Source: Gaiellasilicea sp963811885
Lineage (GTDB): Bacteria; Actinomycetota; Thermoleophilia; Gaiellales; Gaiellaceae
Assembly (NCBI GenBank): GCA_963811885.1
Contig: CAWETB010000014.1
Location: 1-64,000, forward strand
DNA length: 64,000 nucleotides
Reading direction: 5' to 3'
Below the pieces are notes generated by a model, which saw nothing but the letters and a program-made list of their open reading frames with translations, had not been told where the DNA came from and ran no database searches. Below, piece after piece: positions 34,718 through 44,881 of the stretch. The translations under genes were made by a program, and so were the position numbers. Position 1 is the stretch's first letter. Every line of letters begins with the position of its first letter.

Positions 34718-37700
34718 CTACTTGACCTTGATGGTCTGCGCCTCGTCCGTTCCTGCCTTGTTGTCGAGCGTGACGATCATCAGGCCGAGGGCGGGCGTGA
34801 GGGCCCACTCAGCGGCGTTCTTCGTGATCGGCTCCGTCGCGGTGCCGCCGGGCGCCACCGTCTGGAAGCCACCCTGGCTGATCGAGCTCGACCACGCGTT
34901 GAACTTCGCGATCGCCGTCGACCGTCATCCGGGCCGACGGTGTCGGTCAGGTCGAAGCCGACCGCCGAGTACGCGAAGCGCGGGTTGGCCGCGTTCAGGC
35001 ACGGCTCGCCTGCCCGGCACAGCGAGCTGCTGAGCATCGGGATCAGGATCGTCGAGCTGTCGTGCGGTGCGGAGGCGAGGAAGTCGATCGCCGCCCCGCC
35101 GCTCCGCTCGCTGAACACGAACGCGCCCATGACACCGTTGAACGTGCCGGTCTGACCGCGCCCTGAGTCGACCGCGACGACCGTGTAGTCGGCGGTGCCG
35201 TCGCCGTTGACGTCGACCGGGATGTCGTACTCGGACACGGCCGCGTTCGACCAGCGGTTGCCGACGTTGACCGCGAACACGATCAGCTGCTCGCGTCGCC
35301 GTGCAACGGGAACGACTGGACGCCGACGGCGCGGATGTCGTTCGCCGCCTTGCCGGGCTCCTGCTTGTCCTCGAGGCCCCACGCGTAGAAGTCCGCGTCG
35401 CCCGTGATCGGTCCCTTGTTCGTGACCGTCGCGGTTGCGCTCCCCGCAGCGTTGAAGTTCGAGAGCTTCGTCGAGACGCTCGACAGCGCCCGCGGGACGA
35501 GGTAGTAGGGCACGCGGAGCGTGACCCCGTTGTTGTCCGACGCCGACGCCGGCGTGAACGTGACCAGGCCGGCCACCTCACGGAACGCCGTCCGAGTTGC
35601 CGGCGGTCGCGACCGGGACGTTCAGCGTCACGTTGACATCGCTGTGGCTGCCGGCGGGAACGGTGATCGACGAGATCGACCCGCCGATCAGGCCGCCGCT
35701 GGTCACGGCCAGCGTGTGCGGCGAGCCGGCCTGGTTGGCGACCGAGATGTTGAAGGTCGCCGCCGACGTGCCGTTGTTGTTCAGCCGGATCGTCCGCGTC
35801 TTCGAGAAGTTCGACTTCAGCTCCTCGAAGCCGTAGTTGACCGAGATCGCGAACCGGTCGTTGCTGGCCAGGGCGACCACCTGCGTCGCCGTCGACTTCG
35901 CCGGCTGGACGAGCCCGGTGCCGCCGCGGCTGATGCGGAAGCCGTGGTCCCCGTCACCTGCGACGGGTCGCCGGTGTTCATGATCGCCGCCTTGATGTCC
36001 TCGACGCTCCAGGTCGGATGCGCCTGCCGCGTCAGTGCGGCGACGCCCGCCACGTGCGGCGAGGCCATCGAGGTGCCGGAGATCGTCGCCGGGCCGTTGC
36101 CGGTGCCGACGCCGGTCGAGACGATCGCGACGCCCGGAGCCGAGATGTTCGGCTTCAGGCCGCTGTCGCCGCCGCGCGGGCCGCCCGACGAGAAGTCGCG
36201 AAGCCCGTGAAGTTCGGGTTCGCGATCGACGCGGGCGTCACGCGTTGCCGACTGGCCGTTGGCGGCGCGGAGCCGGCCGCCGTCGGACGTCGGCGTCGTC
36301 GGCAGGCCACGAAGCCCGAGGAACGGGATCGTGACGTTGAACGGCTCGCCCGTGTCCGGGTTGGACGTGATCGGGCCCTCGACCGGCGGCAGGCCGGTGT
36401 CGCGTTGTTGACCATCGCGACGGCCTCGGCGCCGGCCTGCTGGCCGAAGATCGCCTTCGCCACGCGTGCGCACGTGCCGCGGTTGACGACGGCGAGCGTG
36501 TTCGGCGCGCAGCGTGCCGAACGACTGCACGTCGCAGCCGAGCGACTCGTCCGCCGAGCGCGTGCCGGCGGCGCCGTCGGGATCGACGGTCGTGGTCGGA
36601 TCGTCGACGATCACCTTGACGGTGTACGTGGCCGCGGCGGAAGGGTGAACTCGTTCGCGTTGACCGCCGGCATGCGGAGCCCGCTCGGGATCGTGATCGT
36701 CGACGCCCGGGAAGCTCGGCGTCGGGTCGATCGCAGCGGTCGAGATCGCGCCCTCGGCCGTGCCCGGCGAGCCCGTGATGTACTGCGACGGGCCGCTGTT
36801 GCCGGCGGAGGTGACGACGATGACGCCGGCCTTCGCCGCGTTCGTCGAGGCGACCGCGGACGGATCGTCGGTCGTGCCGAACGACGAGCCGAGCGACATG
36901 TTGATCACGTCCATGTCGTGGTCGACCGCCCACTCGATCGCGTCGACGGTGACATCGGTCGAGCCTTCGCAGCCGAAGACGCGAATGCCGTAGATGTCGG
37001 CCTTCGGCGCCACGCCGGGACCGATCCGCCAGCTGTTGCCGGTGATCGTGGTGGCGTTGTACGGGCCGTTGTAGGTCGCGCCGGCCGCCGTCACGCCCGA
37101 GCCTGCGGCGGAGCCGGCGACGTGCGAGCCGTGCCCGTTGCAGTCGAGCGGGTTCGGGTCCGGATGCGGAACCGGCTGGAAGGCCGGATCGTCCGGGTCG
37201 GCGTTGTAGTCGTCGCCGACGAGGTCGGTGCCGCCCTTGACGCGGGCGCCCCAACCGAAAGCGACGGACGGCGGCAGCGTGTCGGCCGCATTCGCAGCGT
37301 TGAACGCCGCGATCGTGCCCGGGCCGCCAAAGTTCGCATGCGTGTAGTCGATGCCGGTGTCGATCACGGCGACCTTGATGTTCTCGCCGTGCAGACCGGC
37401 GAGGCCGCCCCAGACCGACGGAGCGCCGATCAGCTGGACGCCCTTGACGTTGTCCGGCACGACCCGCGAGAGGCCACGGACGGCCGTGACGCCCTTGAGC
37501 GCCTTCAGGCTGTCGAGCTTCGAGCGGTCGATCCGCACCTTGACGCCGTTGTAGGCGACCTGGTAGTCGGCGAGCACCTGGCCGCCGAGCGCCTGGATCT
37601 GGCCGGCGATCGCGTCCTGCTTGCCCTTCAGATCGGCCTTGATCGCGGACTTCTCGCCCGTGCTGAGCTCGCGCCCGGCGTCGGCCTCGACGACCGTGAC

Positions 37701-37904
37701 CGGGTTGCCGGCCATCTGGAGGACGACGGTGGTCTTCGCGTCGCGAAGCCCGACCGGTGTCCATTGCGCATCGATAATGCCGTCGGCGCCACTTGCCTCA
37801 GGCGTGCGGGCGGCGGAGCCACCCGCTACGACCGTGAGGGCGGCAAGCGCCAGCAGGGCCGATGCTACGAGCGCGCGCCGCGCGCCCATGGATCGGAGTC
37901 GCAT
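34718..37904 (-). CDS. Secreted subtilisin-like (S8) protease, copy 1, multiply frame-broken
   Basis: About 1050 residues from ATG 37904 with a signal peptide (VASALLALAALTVVAGGSA). Order: prodomain (to about 160, VTAVRGLSRVVPDN), then Asp in VAVIDTGIDYTHANF, His in CNGHGSHVAGSAAG, oxyanion Asn in VVTSAGNSGPSQY, a PA-like insert (AGAEAVAMVNN), Ser in SGTSMASPHVAGVAA, then beta-sandwich domains (VPAGSHSDVNVTLNVPV, RTIRLNNNGTSAATF) to EAQTIKVK. Frame breaks lie near 36705, 36640, 36510, 36410, 36240, 36200, 35935, 35580, 35285 and 34915. The full catalytic set survives, so errors are more likely than decay. An extracellular digestive or processing protease. Confidence 0.7.
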
Positions 37905-37970
37905 GTGTGTCTCTCCCCTGTATCGGAATCCGAGAGCCGCCCGGGATGGACGGCTCAGACTTCCCCAAGC
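37905..37970 (-). promoter_or_regulatory. Leader shared with the second S8 protease
   Basis: Directly before ATG 37904 the minus strand reads CAGGGGAGAGACACAC, and about 56 bases upstream CTTGGGGAAG. The same two blocks, at matching spacing, precede ATG 41136. This may be a duplicated promoter and leader or a shared regulatory site. Confidence 0.45.
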
Positions 37971-38045
37971 GCAGCCGATGCTATGCGGGATGAGGAGGGG
38001 GCGCAAGGGTAGTTTGCACCCGCGCGCGGGTGGGTCTGAACGACG

Positions 38046-38073
38046 CGAGGGGCCGGCGATTGCCGGCCCCTCG
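38046..38073 (-). terminator. Terminator-like hairpin after the S8 protease at 38095
   Basis: GAGGGGCCGGC / GCCGGCCCCTC stem, nearly identical to the hairpin that ends the sister protease at 34660, about 22 bases past the stop. The T run is missing, so it may be a weaker terminator. Confidence 0.6.
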
Positions 38074-38094
38074 TCGCGTGCGTATTGACGGTTG

Positions 38095-41000
38095 TTACGG
38101 CGTGCGGACCGCCAGGAGCGTCCGCCCGATCGAGTCCGGTGCCGTCGCTGTAGGCGACCGCGCCGAGGTACCGCGTGCCCGCGTGCGAGGCCCGTGAACG
38201 TCGCGGTGTGCGTCTGGGGTACACCGCGTGATCGCCGGGCCGTGACGCCTGTCAGCGTCGTGTTGCCGGCAGTCGCCGTCCCGAGCGTCCACGTGAACAG
38301 CGTCCCGGTCGCCGAAGGGCCGTCGGTGCTCGAACCCGTCGAGCAGGACGACGGTAGCGTCGCGTCGCGGCGCGTGTTGCACGAGCGTGACTTCCTCGTT
38401 CGAGTCGCCGTCGGCCGCGCTGCCGACCTGCACGCAGCCTGGCGCGCAGCGGTACACGACGAGGTCGAGGTCCGTGTCCGCGTGGGTGTGATCGCGTCCT
38501 CGTAGATCCCCGCGCGGAACGTCGCGCCGGCGGGCACGACCGTGCTCTGCACGTCCGGTGAATCGTGCGGACGAGTCTGTCGTGATCCTGCGCGATCGTG
38601 TACGCGTCTGCGTCACGGCCGGAACGAGCCCGCCGCACCGTCGCCGTCGAGCGTGCCGTTGTAGCCAGGCGTCACCTGCCAGCTCGCCGGTGTGCCGTTC
38701 GAGCTCACCTCGGCCGGGTGCCCGAGCGGCGACCGGCCGGGCGACGACCGGGATCCGGACGTTGTGCGTTGCCGTCCGTCCACGTCAGCGTGCCCGCCGT
38801 GTAGCGGTTCAGCGGCGCGCTCGTGCGCGTGAACGTCACCGTGAAGCTCTTCGTCTCGCCCGGGTTGAGCGTGAGCGACGACGGCGTGACGACGACGTTG
38901 ATGCCGGCTGATCGACGACGACGCCGTGTACGTCGGCGCTCGTGCTGCCGACGTTCGTGACCCGCCGCTTGACCGTCTGGACGCCGGCCAGGTCGCCGAT
39001 CGCGATCGACGGCGACGTTCATGTCGCTGACGGTCGAACGAGTAGCCGGCAGCCTGCAGCGCGCTGCAGACCGCCGGGTTGACGGCCGTCGTGGCGCCGC
39101 AGAGGAACGCGAGCCAGTCGTTGACGTCGCTGTCGTAGACGAGACCCGGATCGGCGGCGCCGTTCGGCTGCACGTGGCCGGCGCCCTGAGCGAAGGCCCG
39201 AAGAGCCGAGGCATCGGACGCGGCCGTGTCGGTGAACGGCTCGAGCACGTCGGTCGGCGGTCGTCATCAGCGCCGACTTGATCGCCATCGGCGACCAGTC
39301 CGGGTGGAGCTGCTTCAGCAGCGCCGCGATGCCCGCGATGTGCGGGCGGACATCGACGTGCCGCTGAAGAGGTCGAACTCGCGGCCGCGTTGCCCGGGAG
39401 GGGCGACGGCGGCGAGGATGTCCACGCCCGGGGCGATCGATGTCCGGCTTCAGCAGGTCGCCGCCGCCGGCCAGCGAGCGGGCCGCGCGAGGAGAACGCC
39501 GCCATGAACGGCGCCGGCTGCGTTGAACAGGATCTGCCCGCGAGATCGTCGCCGTCTTGCCGGCGAGCGCCGCAGCCTCGATCGCGGCGTAGCTGTCGCC
39601 CTGCAGGTGCACCGACGGCACGAAGTGCAGGTCGGCGTTGAGCGAGCTATCGGCCGGCGGGTTGACGAGGATCATCCCGATCGCCGCCCGCGCTGCTGGA
39701 CCGCGAGGCTCTTGTCGACGCGGGCGTTGACGCCCCGCTCGCAGAAGACGATCTTGCCGGCGACGCTGCGGCCGGTCAGCGTCGTTCAGCTGGCAGCAGG
39801 CGCGTGCCGGCGACGGCCGGCGTCGCCGGAACGTGACCAGCTGACCGGTCGCCGAGCCGGTGCCGGCGGACGCGCCGTTGTACGTGGTGCCGTCGATCTG
39901 AGCCGAGCCGGCGCCGACGCGATCGTGCGTCTCCGCGGCCGACGGTCGTGATCCACGGGCTCGGGTGCGCGACCGTCGACGCGGCCGGGCCGTCGTTGCC
40001 GGCCGACGCGGAGACGAAGACGCCCGCAGCGGCGGCGTTCAGGAACGCGATCTCGACCGCGTCGGTGAAGTTGGTCGAGGTGCCGCTGATCGAGTAGTTG
40101 ATCACGTCGACGCCGTCGGCGACGGCCTGGTCGATGGCGGCGACGCAGATCGGCGCCGCTGCCGCTCGCGGTCGACGAGTCCTGCGTCGACCAGCAGCGC
40201 CTTGTACACGCGACGCGCGCCCGAGGCGCCATGCCGCTGACCTTGCCGAACGCGGCGGCGGCACCCGTCGCCGGGACGCCGTAGTTGCCGCCGGAGGTCG
40301 ACGACGGTGTGCGTGCCGTGACCGTTGTAGTCGCGCGGCGAGATGAACTCCCACGGCCGGTTCGTGTCGATCCCGGCGTTGCCGCCCTGGCCGGCGTTGA
40401 AGTAGCGCGCGCCGATCAGCTTGTTGTTGCAGTCGGACGCCGTCCACGCCTCACCGGTCTGGCAGGTGCCCGCCCAGCCCGCGGGCGGCGCGCCGAGCGG
40501 AACCTGCTCGTAGACGACCTTGCCCAGCTTGTCCTTCTTGATCTTGCGGTCGGTGAAGCTGAGGCTCTCGGGCGTGATGCCCGGAGTCGATGACGCCGAT
40601 GATGATGTTCTCACCGGCGCCGTCCTTCTTACCGTTCGCCTTCGCGTCCGGGCCGCCGAGCTGGTCCCAGAGGCCCTTCTTCGCGTCGAGGCCGAGGAAG
40701 TGCGGCGTCGACGAGGTGTCGGCCTGTAGACGGTCGTCCGCCTCGACCGACGAGCACGCCCGGCATGCTTCGCGATCGCCGCCGCCTGCGCGGTCGGTCA
40801 GCTTCGCGGCGAAGCCGTTGAACGTGACGTTGTAGTCGTAGATCTTGCTGCCCGCCGACCTCGGCGAGCGCCTGCGTCGTGCTGCCGATTCGAGATAGCC
40901 GATGTAACGGCTGGCCGCCTCGGACTTCGCCGTCGAACTTCTTGCCCTTGGCGGGCTTCGTCGCCGGGATCCCGGCGACGCCACCCGTCGTAGGTGGCGG

Positions 41001-41136
41001 CGGGCGCCTGGATCATCTGGACGATGTAGGTCCCTGTCGCTCCCTCGGCGGACGATGCGCCCGCTGCGGAGACGGCAAGGACGAGCACCGCGAGAACCGC
41101 GAACGCGCTGAGCGCGCCCAGTGTGCGGAATCGCAT
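38095..41136 (-). CDS. Secreted subtilisin-like (S8) protease, copy 2, multiply frame-broken
   Basis: About 1000 residues from ATG 41136 with a signal peptide (LSAFAVLAVLVLAVSAAGAS). An I9-type prodomain (GTYIVQMIQAPAATYDG ... DYNVTFNGFAAKL) is followed by Asp in IIIGVIDSG, His in YNGHGTHT, Asn in SASAGNDGPAAST and Ser in FSGTSMSAPHIAGIAALL (one base removed). The family order with WSPMAIKSALMTTA and a Cys-containing fibronectin-like tail (VVTPSSLTLNPGETKSFTV) recalls the plant-subtilase-like bacterial S8A group with a PA insert. More than a dozen frame breaks occur; those examined near 40985, 40930, 40905 and 40855 are repaired by removing one or two bases. It ends TLLAVRTP at 38095. Confidence 0.7.
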
Positions 41137-41204
41137 GTATGTCTCTCCCCTGAGTCTTCTGTGTACGCGAGCCGCGTCATCGGACGGGCGGCCCTTCCCC
41201 AAGC
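41137..41204 (-). promoter_or_regulatory. Leader shared with the first S8 protease
   Basis: CAGGGGAGAGACATAC immediately before ATG 41136 and CTTGGGGAAG about 58 bases upstream match the leader at 37905-37970. The region between the blocks differs, so the blocks look conserved. Confidence 0.45.
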
Positions 41205-41270
41205 CGTCGGATCCTACTCAGGCCGGGCAAGACTCACAAGGTGAGCGATTCGAAGATCCCCGGATCGAGC

Positions 41271-41294
41271 GGAGCCGGGCACAAGGCCCGGCTC
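41271..41294 (-). terminator. Terminator-like hairpin after hppA
   Basis: GGAGCCGGGC / GCCCGGCTCC stem with a 4-base loop, about 28 bases past the hppA stop on the minus strand. No strong T run. Confidence 0.55.
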
Positions 41295-41321
41295 CGTGGT
41301 CTTCCCGGCGTGTGACGGCTG

Positions 41322-43361
41322 CTAGCCGTGAATCGAGACGAGCAGCGGGATGATCAGGATCGCGACGATGTTGGCGATCTTGATCATCGGGTTGATCGCC
41401 GGGCCCGCCGTGTCCTTGTAGGGGTCGCCGACGGTGTCGCCGGTGACGGACGCGGCATGCGCCTCCGACCCCTTGCCGCCGTAGGCGCCGTCCTCGATCA
41501 GCTTCTTCGCGTTGTCCCAGGCGCCGCCGCCCGAGGTCATCGCGATCGCGAGGAAGAGGCCGGTGACGATCGTGCCGATCAGGAGGCCGCCCAGCATCTC
41601 CGGACTGATGATCCCGACCGCGATCGGAATCGCGACAGGGATCAGCGCGGGCAGCATCATCTTGTTGATCGCCGACTTGGCGACGATGTCGACGGCGCGG
41701 CTGTAGTCCGGCCGCTGGGTGCCCTCCATGATCCCGGGCATCTCCTTGAACTGCCGCCGCACCTCGACGACGACCTCGCCGCCGACGCGGCCGACTGCCG
41801 TCATCGCCAGGGCGGCGAAGAGGAACGGCATCATCCCGCCGATGAAGAGCCCGGCGATCACATACGGGTCGCCGAGGTTGAAGGTCGCGCTCAGCCCCTC
41901 CTCGTCGAGGCCGCGCGTGTACTCGTCGAAGAGGACGAGCGCGGCAAGGCCGGCCGAGCCGATCGCGTAGCCCTTCGTGACCGCCTTCGTCGTGTTCCCG
42001 ACGGCGTCGAGCGGATCGGTGATCGCGCGCACGGACTCGTCCAGGTGCGCCATCTCGGCGATCCCGCCGGCGTTGTCGGTGACGGGGCCGAACGCGTCGA
42101 GGGCGACGATCAGGCCGCACATCGAGAGCTGGGCCATCACCGCGACGCCGATCCCGTAGAGGCCGGCGATCTCGTACGCGGCGATGATCCCGGCCGCGAT
42201 CACGATCACGGGCGCGGCCGTCGCGCGCATGCCGACCGCGAGGCCTTCGATGATGTTGGTGGCGTGGCCGGTCTGCGACGCCTTCGCGATCGACTTGACG
42301 GGGTTCCAGCGGGAGCCGGTGTAGAACTCGGTGATCGCGACGAGCGAGAACGTGATTCCGAGGCCGACCAGCGCCGAGCCGTAGAGCTCCCAGAAGCTGA
42401 AGCGGCCGCCGTCGAACGCCGCCGTGACCGGGATGAACCCGATCGCCGACAGCACCGTGGCGACGAGAACGCTCTTGTAGAGCGCGTTGATGATCGAGCC
42501 GCCCTTGCCGATCCGGGCGAAGAAGATCCCGACCACCGAGGCGAGGATCGAGATGCCGCCGAGCGCGAGCGGGTAGAGCGGCAGGTTCCCGAGCGGGAAC
42601 GCCGTCCCCAACAGCATCACCGCGACGGCGGTGACCGCATACGTCTCGAACAGGTCGGCCGCCATGCCGGCGCAGTCGCCGACGTTGTCGCCGACGTTGT
42701 CGGCGATCACGGCCGGGTTGCGCGGGTCGTCCTCGGGGATGCCCGCCTCGATCTTGCCGACGAGGTCGGCGCCGACGTCGGCGGCCTTCGTGAAGATGCC
42801 GCCGCCGAGGCGCGCGAAGACGGAGATCAGCGAGCCGCCGAAGGCAAGCCCGATCAGAGCCTCGATCGCGTTCTCCTGGCTCTTGTCGGCGAACTCGGTG
42901 AGGATGCCGTAGTAGCCGGCCACGCCGAGCAGGCCGAGCCCGACCACCAGCAGTCCCGCGACCGAGCCGGCCTTGAACGCGACCTCGAACGCGGGCCGCA
43001 GGCCCTGCTTCGCGGCCTCTGCCGTGCGGACGTTCGAGCGGACGGCGACGTTCATGCCGATGAAGCCCGCCGCCGCCGAGAGGACGGCGCCGATGGCGAA
43101 GCCGATCGCCGTCGCCCAGCCGAGCTCGGGGTAGAACCCGATCGCCAGGAACGGCACGATCGCGACCGCCGCGATCGTCGTGTACTGCCGGCGCAGGTAC
43201 GCCGCGGCGCCCTCCTGCACGGCGCGGGCGATTTCCTGCATCCGCTCGCTGCCGGCGGGCTGCTGCAGCAGCCACCAGGTGAAGTAGAGCCCGAATCCGA
43301 CCGCGACGCCCGCGCAGACGAGCGCGAACGCAACAGCGTGGTCATTGAAGAAATCCATCAA
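41322..43361 (-). CDS. hppA: K+-independent proton-pumping membrane pyrophosphatase
   Basis: 679 residues, intact, about 16 helices. Signature loops are GGGIFTKAADVGADLVGKIE, DDPRNPAVIADNVGDNVGD with CAGMAADLFE, and AFGPVTDNAGGIAEM. The K+-dependence position reads GNTTKAVTKG: Lys in the 'NTTKA' site and Thr three residues on mark the K+-independent H+-pumping class. It hydrolyses pyrophosphate on the inner face and exports protons, saving energy from biosynthetic PPi. Single gene with its own hairpin downstream. The N-terminus starts MMDFFNDHAVAFALV. Confidence 0.96.
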   Translation of the reverse strand: MMDFFNDHAVAFALVCAGVAVGFGLYFTWWLLQQPAGSERMQEIARAVQEGAAAYLRRQYTTIAAVAIVPFLAIGFYPELGWATAIGFAIGAVLSAAAGFIGMNVAVRSNVRTAEAAKQGLRPAFEVAFKAGSVAGLLVVGLGLLGVAGYYGILTEFADKSQENAIEALIGLAFGGSLISVFARLGGGIFTKAADVGADLVGKIEAGIPEDDPRNPAVIADNVGDNVGDCAGMAADLFETYAVTAVAVMLLGTAFPLGNLPLYPLALGGISILASVVGIFFARIGKGGSIINALYKSVLVATVLSAIGFIPVTAAFDGGRFSFWELYGSALVGLGITFSLVAITEFYTGSRWNPVKSIAKASQTGHATNIIEGLAVGMRATAAPVIVIAAGIIAAYEIAGLYGIGVAVMAQLSMCGLIVALDAFGPVTDNAGGIAEMAHLDESVRAITDPLDAVGNTTKAVTKGYAIGSAGLAALVLFDEYTRGLDEEGLSATFNLGDPYVIAGLFIGGMMPFLFAALAMTAVGRVGGEVVVEVRRQFKEMPGIMEGTQRPDYSRAVDIVAKSAINKMMLPALIPVAIPIAVGIISPEMLGGLLIGTIVTGLFLAIAMTSGGGAWDNAKKLIEDGAYGGKGSEAHAASVTGDTVGDPYKDTAGPAINPMIKIANIVAILIIPLLVSIHG

Positions 43362-43452
43362 GCCTCCGTCCGAATTGCCCCGTCACAAAGTGAGCGCCGA
43401 GGCGTGCCCGGCGCGGGGGATTATGTAGCACAAGCGGCGGCGGGTGCCCCGT

Positions 43453-43737
43453 TCAGGGGCCTTTGCCGACGGCCGCCGCGTAGCTGAGCTGGAGGTTCGC
43501 GAGCACCTGCTCGAAGTCCCGCGTCAGCTCCGGCGGTATCGATCCGGAGAGCACCGGGACGAGCGCCCGCAGCGCCTCGATCGCGAGCCGCGCCTGCTCG
43601 AGGTCGCGGTGCTCCTCGGCGAGGCGGTGGTAGGCGAGCGAGGAGACGGTGGAGAGCGTCTGCACGAGCAGGTCCGAGACCTGCAGCTGGCGCAGCGCGT
43701 CGACGAGGTCCTGCTCGGTGATCTCGTCGTCAGCCAC
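43453..43737 (-). CDS. DUF1844-like protein
   Basis: 94 residues, helical and soluble: LVDALRQLQVSDLLVQ, TVSSLAYHRLAEEH, LEQARLAIEALRALVPVL, ELTRDFEQVLANLQLSYA. The pattern of a helix ending in a 'LAYH' element followed by 'DLEQARLAIEALRALVPVL' is that of DUF1844, a widespread small family of unknown function. It starts eight bases inside the end of the YbdK-type ligase gene, so the two are translationally coupled. Confidence 0.8.
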   Translation of the reverse strand: MADDEITEQDLVDALRQLQVSDLLVQTLSTVSSLAYHRLAEEHRDLEQARLAIEALRALVPVLSGSIPPELTRDFEQVLANLQLSYAAAVGKGP

Positions 43738-44881
43738 GGACGGGCACGCCGGCCTGCTCGGCGTAGATCTCCTCGAGGGTCGCCCCCTCCTCGAAGCGGG
43801 CGATCTGCCGCTCCGCGGCGTTCCGCTCCGGGATGGCGAGGTACGGCGCGGCGCCGATCTCCTCGGCCATCGGCGCCACCCACTCGAGCAGCCGCTCGAG
43901 CCGCGCCCGCGCCGGCAGGACGTCGCCGCGCTCGAGGTCGATCAGCTCGCCCGAGAGCCCGTAGCGGATCGCACGCCAGACGTTCTCCTCGATCAGCCGG
44001 TGCGGCAGCTCGGGGAGCGGCTCGCCCTCGTCGTACGCGCGCGCGATGCGGGCGGCGAGCGAGGCGCCGAAGGCCGCGAGGCCCTGGGCCTCGACGAGGT
44101 CGGGCTGGCCGTCGGCGATCCGGATCTCCACCGTCGGGAAGCCGAGGTGCGGCCGCACGCTCCACCAGAGCTGCGTGTGCTCGGTGACCGAGCCGGTCTC
44201 GTAGAGGAAGCGGACGTAGTCCTCGTACTGCTGCCAGGAGGCGAACGCGTCCGGGACGCCGCAGCGCGGGAAGAAGCGGGTGAAGATCTGCGTGCGCGCC
44301 GAGTGCAGCCCCGTGTTGACGTTCTCCACGAACGGCGAGCTGGCCGAGAGCGCGAGGTACTCCGGCAGGAAGTTGCGGAGCCCGTTCGTGACGGCGATCG
44401 CGCGGTCGGCGCCGCGGATGCCGATGTGGACGTGGAGCCCGAAGGTGTTGTTGCGCCAGACGACGTACCGGAGCAGCTGGTCGTTGCGGCGGTAGTGCGG
44501 CGTGTCGATGATCCGCTGGTCCTTCCAGTCGGCCCAGGGATGCGTCCCCGTCGCGGCGAGCCCGATCCCGAGCGTCTCGACGAGGGCGTCCAGCTGCGCG
44601 CGGCGCTCGGTCATCGCGGCGGGGATCTCGGCGAAGGACTCGCAGCGGCCGGTCTTGATCTCGACCTCCGAGGCGATCAGCTCGCCGACGAGGTTCGGCT
44701 CGAGCGGCGTCCCCTTCGCGGCCGCCTGCACCTCCTCGAAGCGGTTGACGAGGCCGAGCGAGACGGGGTCGAGCAGGGCGAACTCCTCCTCGACGGCGAT
44801 CGTGAAGTCGGTTCCGTTCTCGAACCCCTCGCGCGCAGCATCGAGAAGCTCGGCGTAGCCAAGCCGTTGCTCGTCACCCAT
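43730..44881 (-). CDS. YbdK-type carboxylate-amine ligase (glutamate-cysteine ligase family 2)
   Basis: 383 residues from ATG 44881 (MGDEQRLGYAEL), which overlaps the glycosyltransferase stop by eight bases. GCS2 motifs: FTIAVEEEFALLDP (Mg-ATP acidic cluster), SEVEIKTGRCES, GLAATGTHPWADWKDQRI, NNTFGLHVHIGI and TVEIRIADGQPDLVEA. This family forms gamma-glutamyl or related amide bonds, is weakly active in E. coli YbdK and true GshA-like in a few lineages. Its tight coupling with a GT4 enzyme suggests a joint small-molecule pathway, for example a thiol or glycoconjugate. Product not known. Confidence 0.85.
   Translation of the reverse strand: MGDEQRLGYAELLDAAREGFENGTDFTIAVEEEFALLDPVSLGLVNRFEEVQAAAKGTPLEPNLVGELIASEVEIKTGRCESFAEIPAAMTERRAQLDALVETLGIGLAATGTHPWADWKDQRIIDTPHYRRNDQLLRYVVWRNNTFGLHVHIGIRGADRAIAVTNGLRNFLPEYLALSASSPFVENVNTGLHSARTQIFTRFFPRCGVPDAFASWQQYEDYVRFLYETGSVTEHTQLWWSVRPHLGFPTVEIRIADGQPDLVEAQGLAAFGASLAARIARAYDEGEPLPELPHRLIEENVWRAIRYGLSGELIDLERGDVLPARARLERLLEWVAPMAEEIGAAPYLAIPERNAAERQIARFEEGATLEEIYAEQAGVPVRG

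Noticed and set aside
34718..41136. Programmed frameshifting in the protease genes
   Set aside because: Too many breaks, no slippery sequences or downstream structures, and each break is repaired by removing one or two bases.
41328..43487. 719-codon open frame antisense to hppA
   Set aside because: Shadow frame; hppA on the other strand has all signature motifs.
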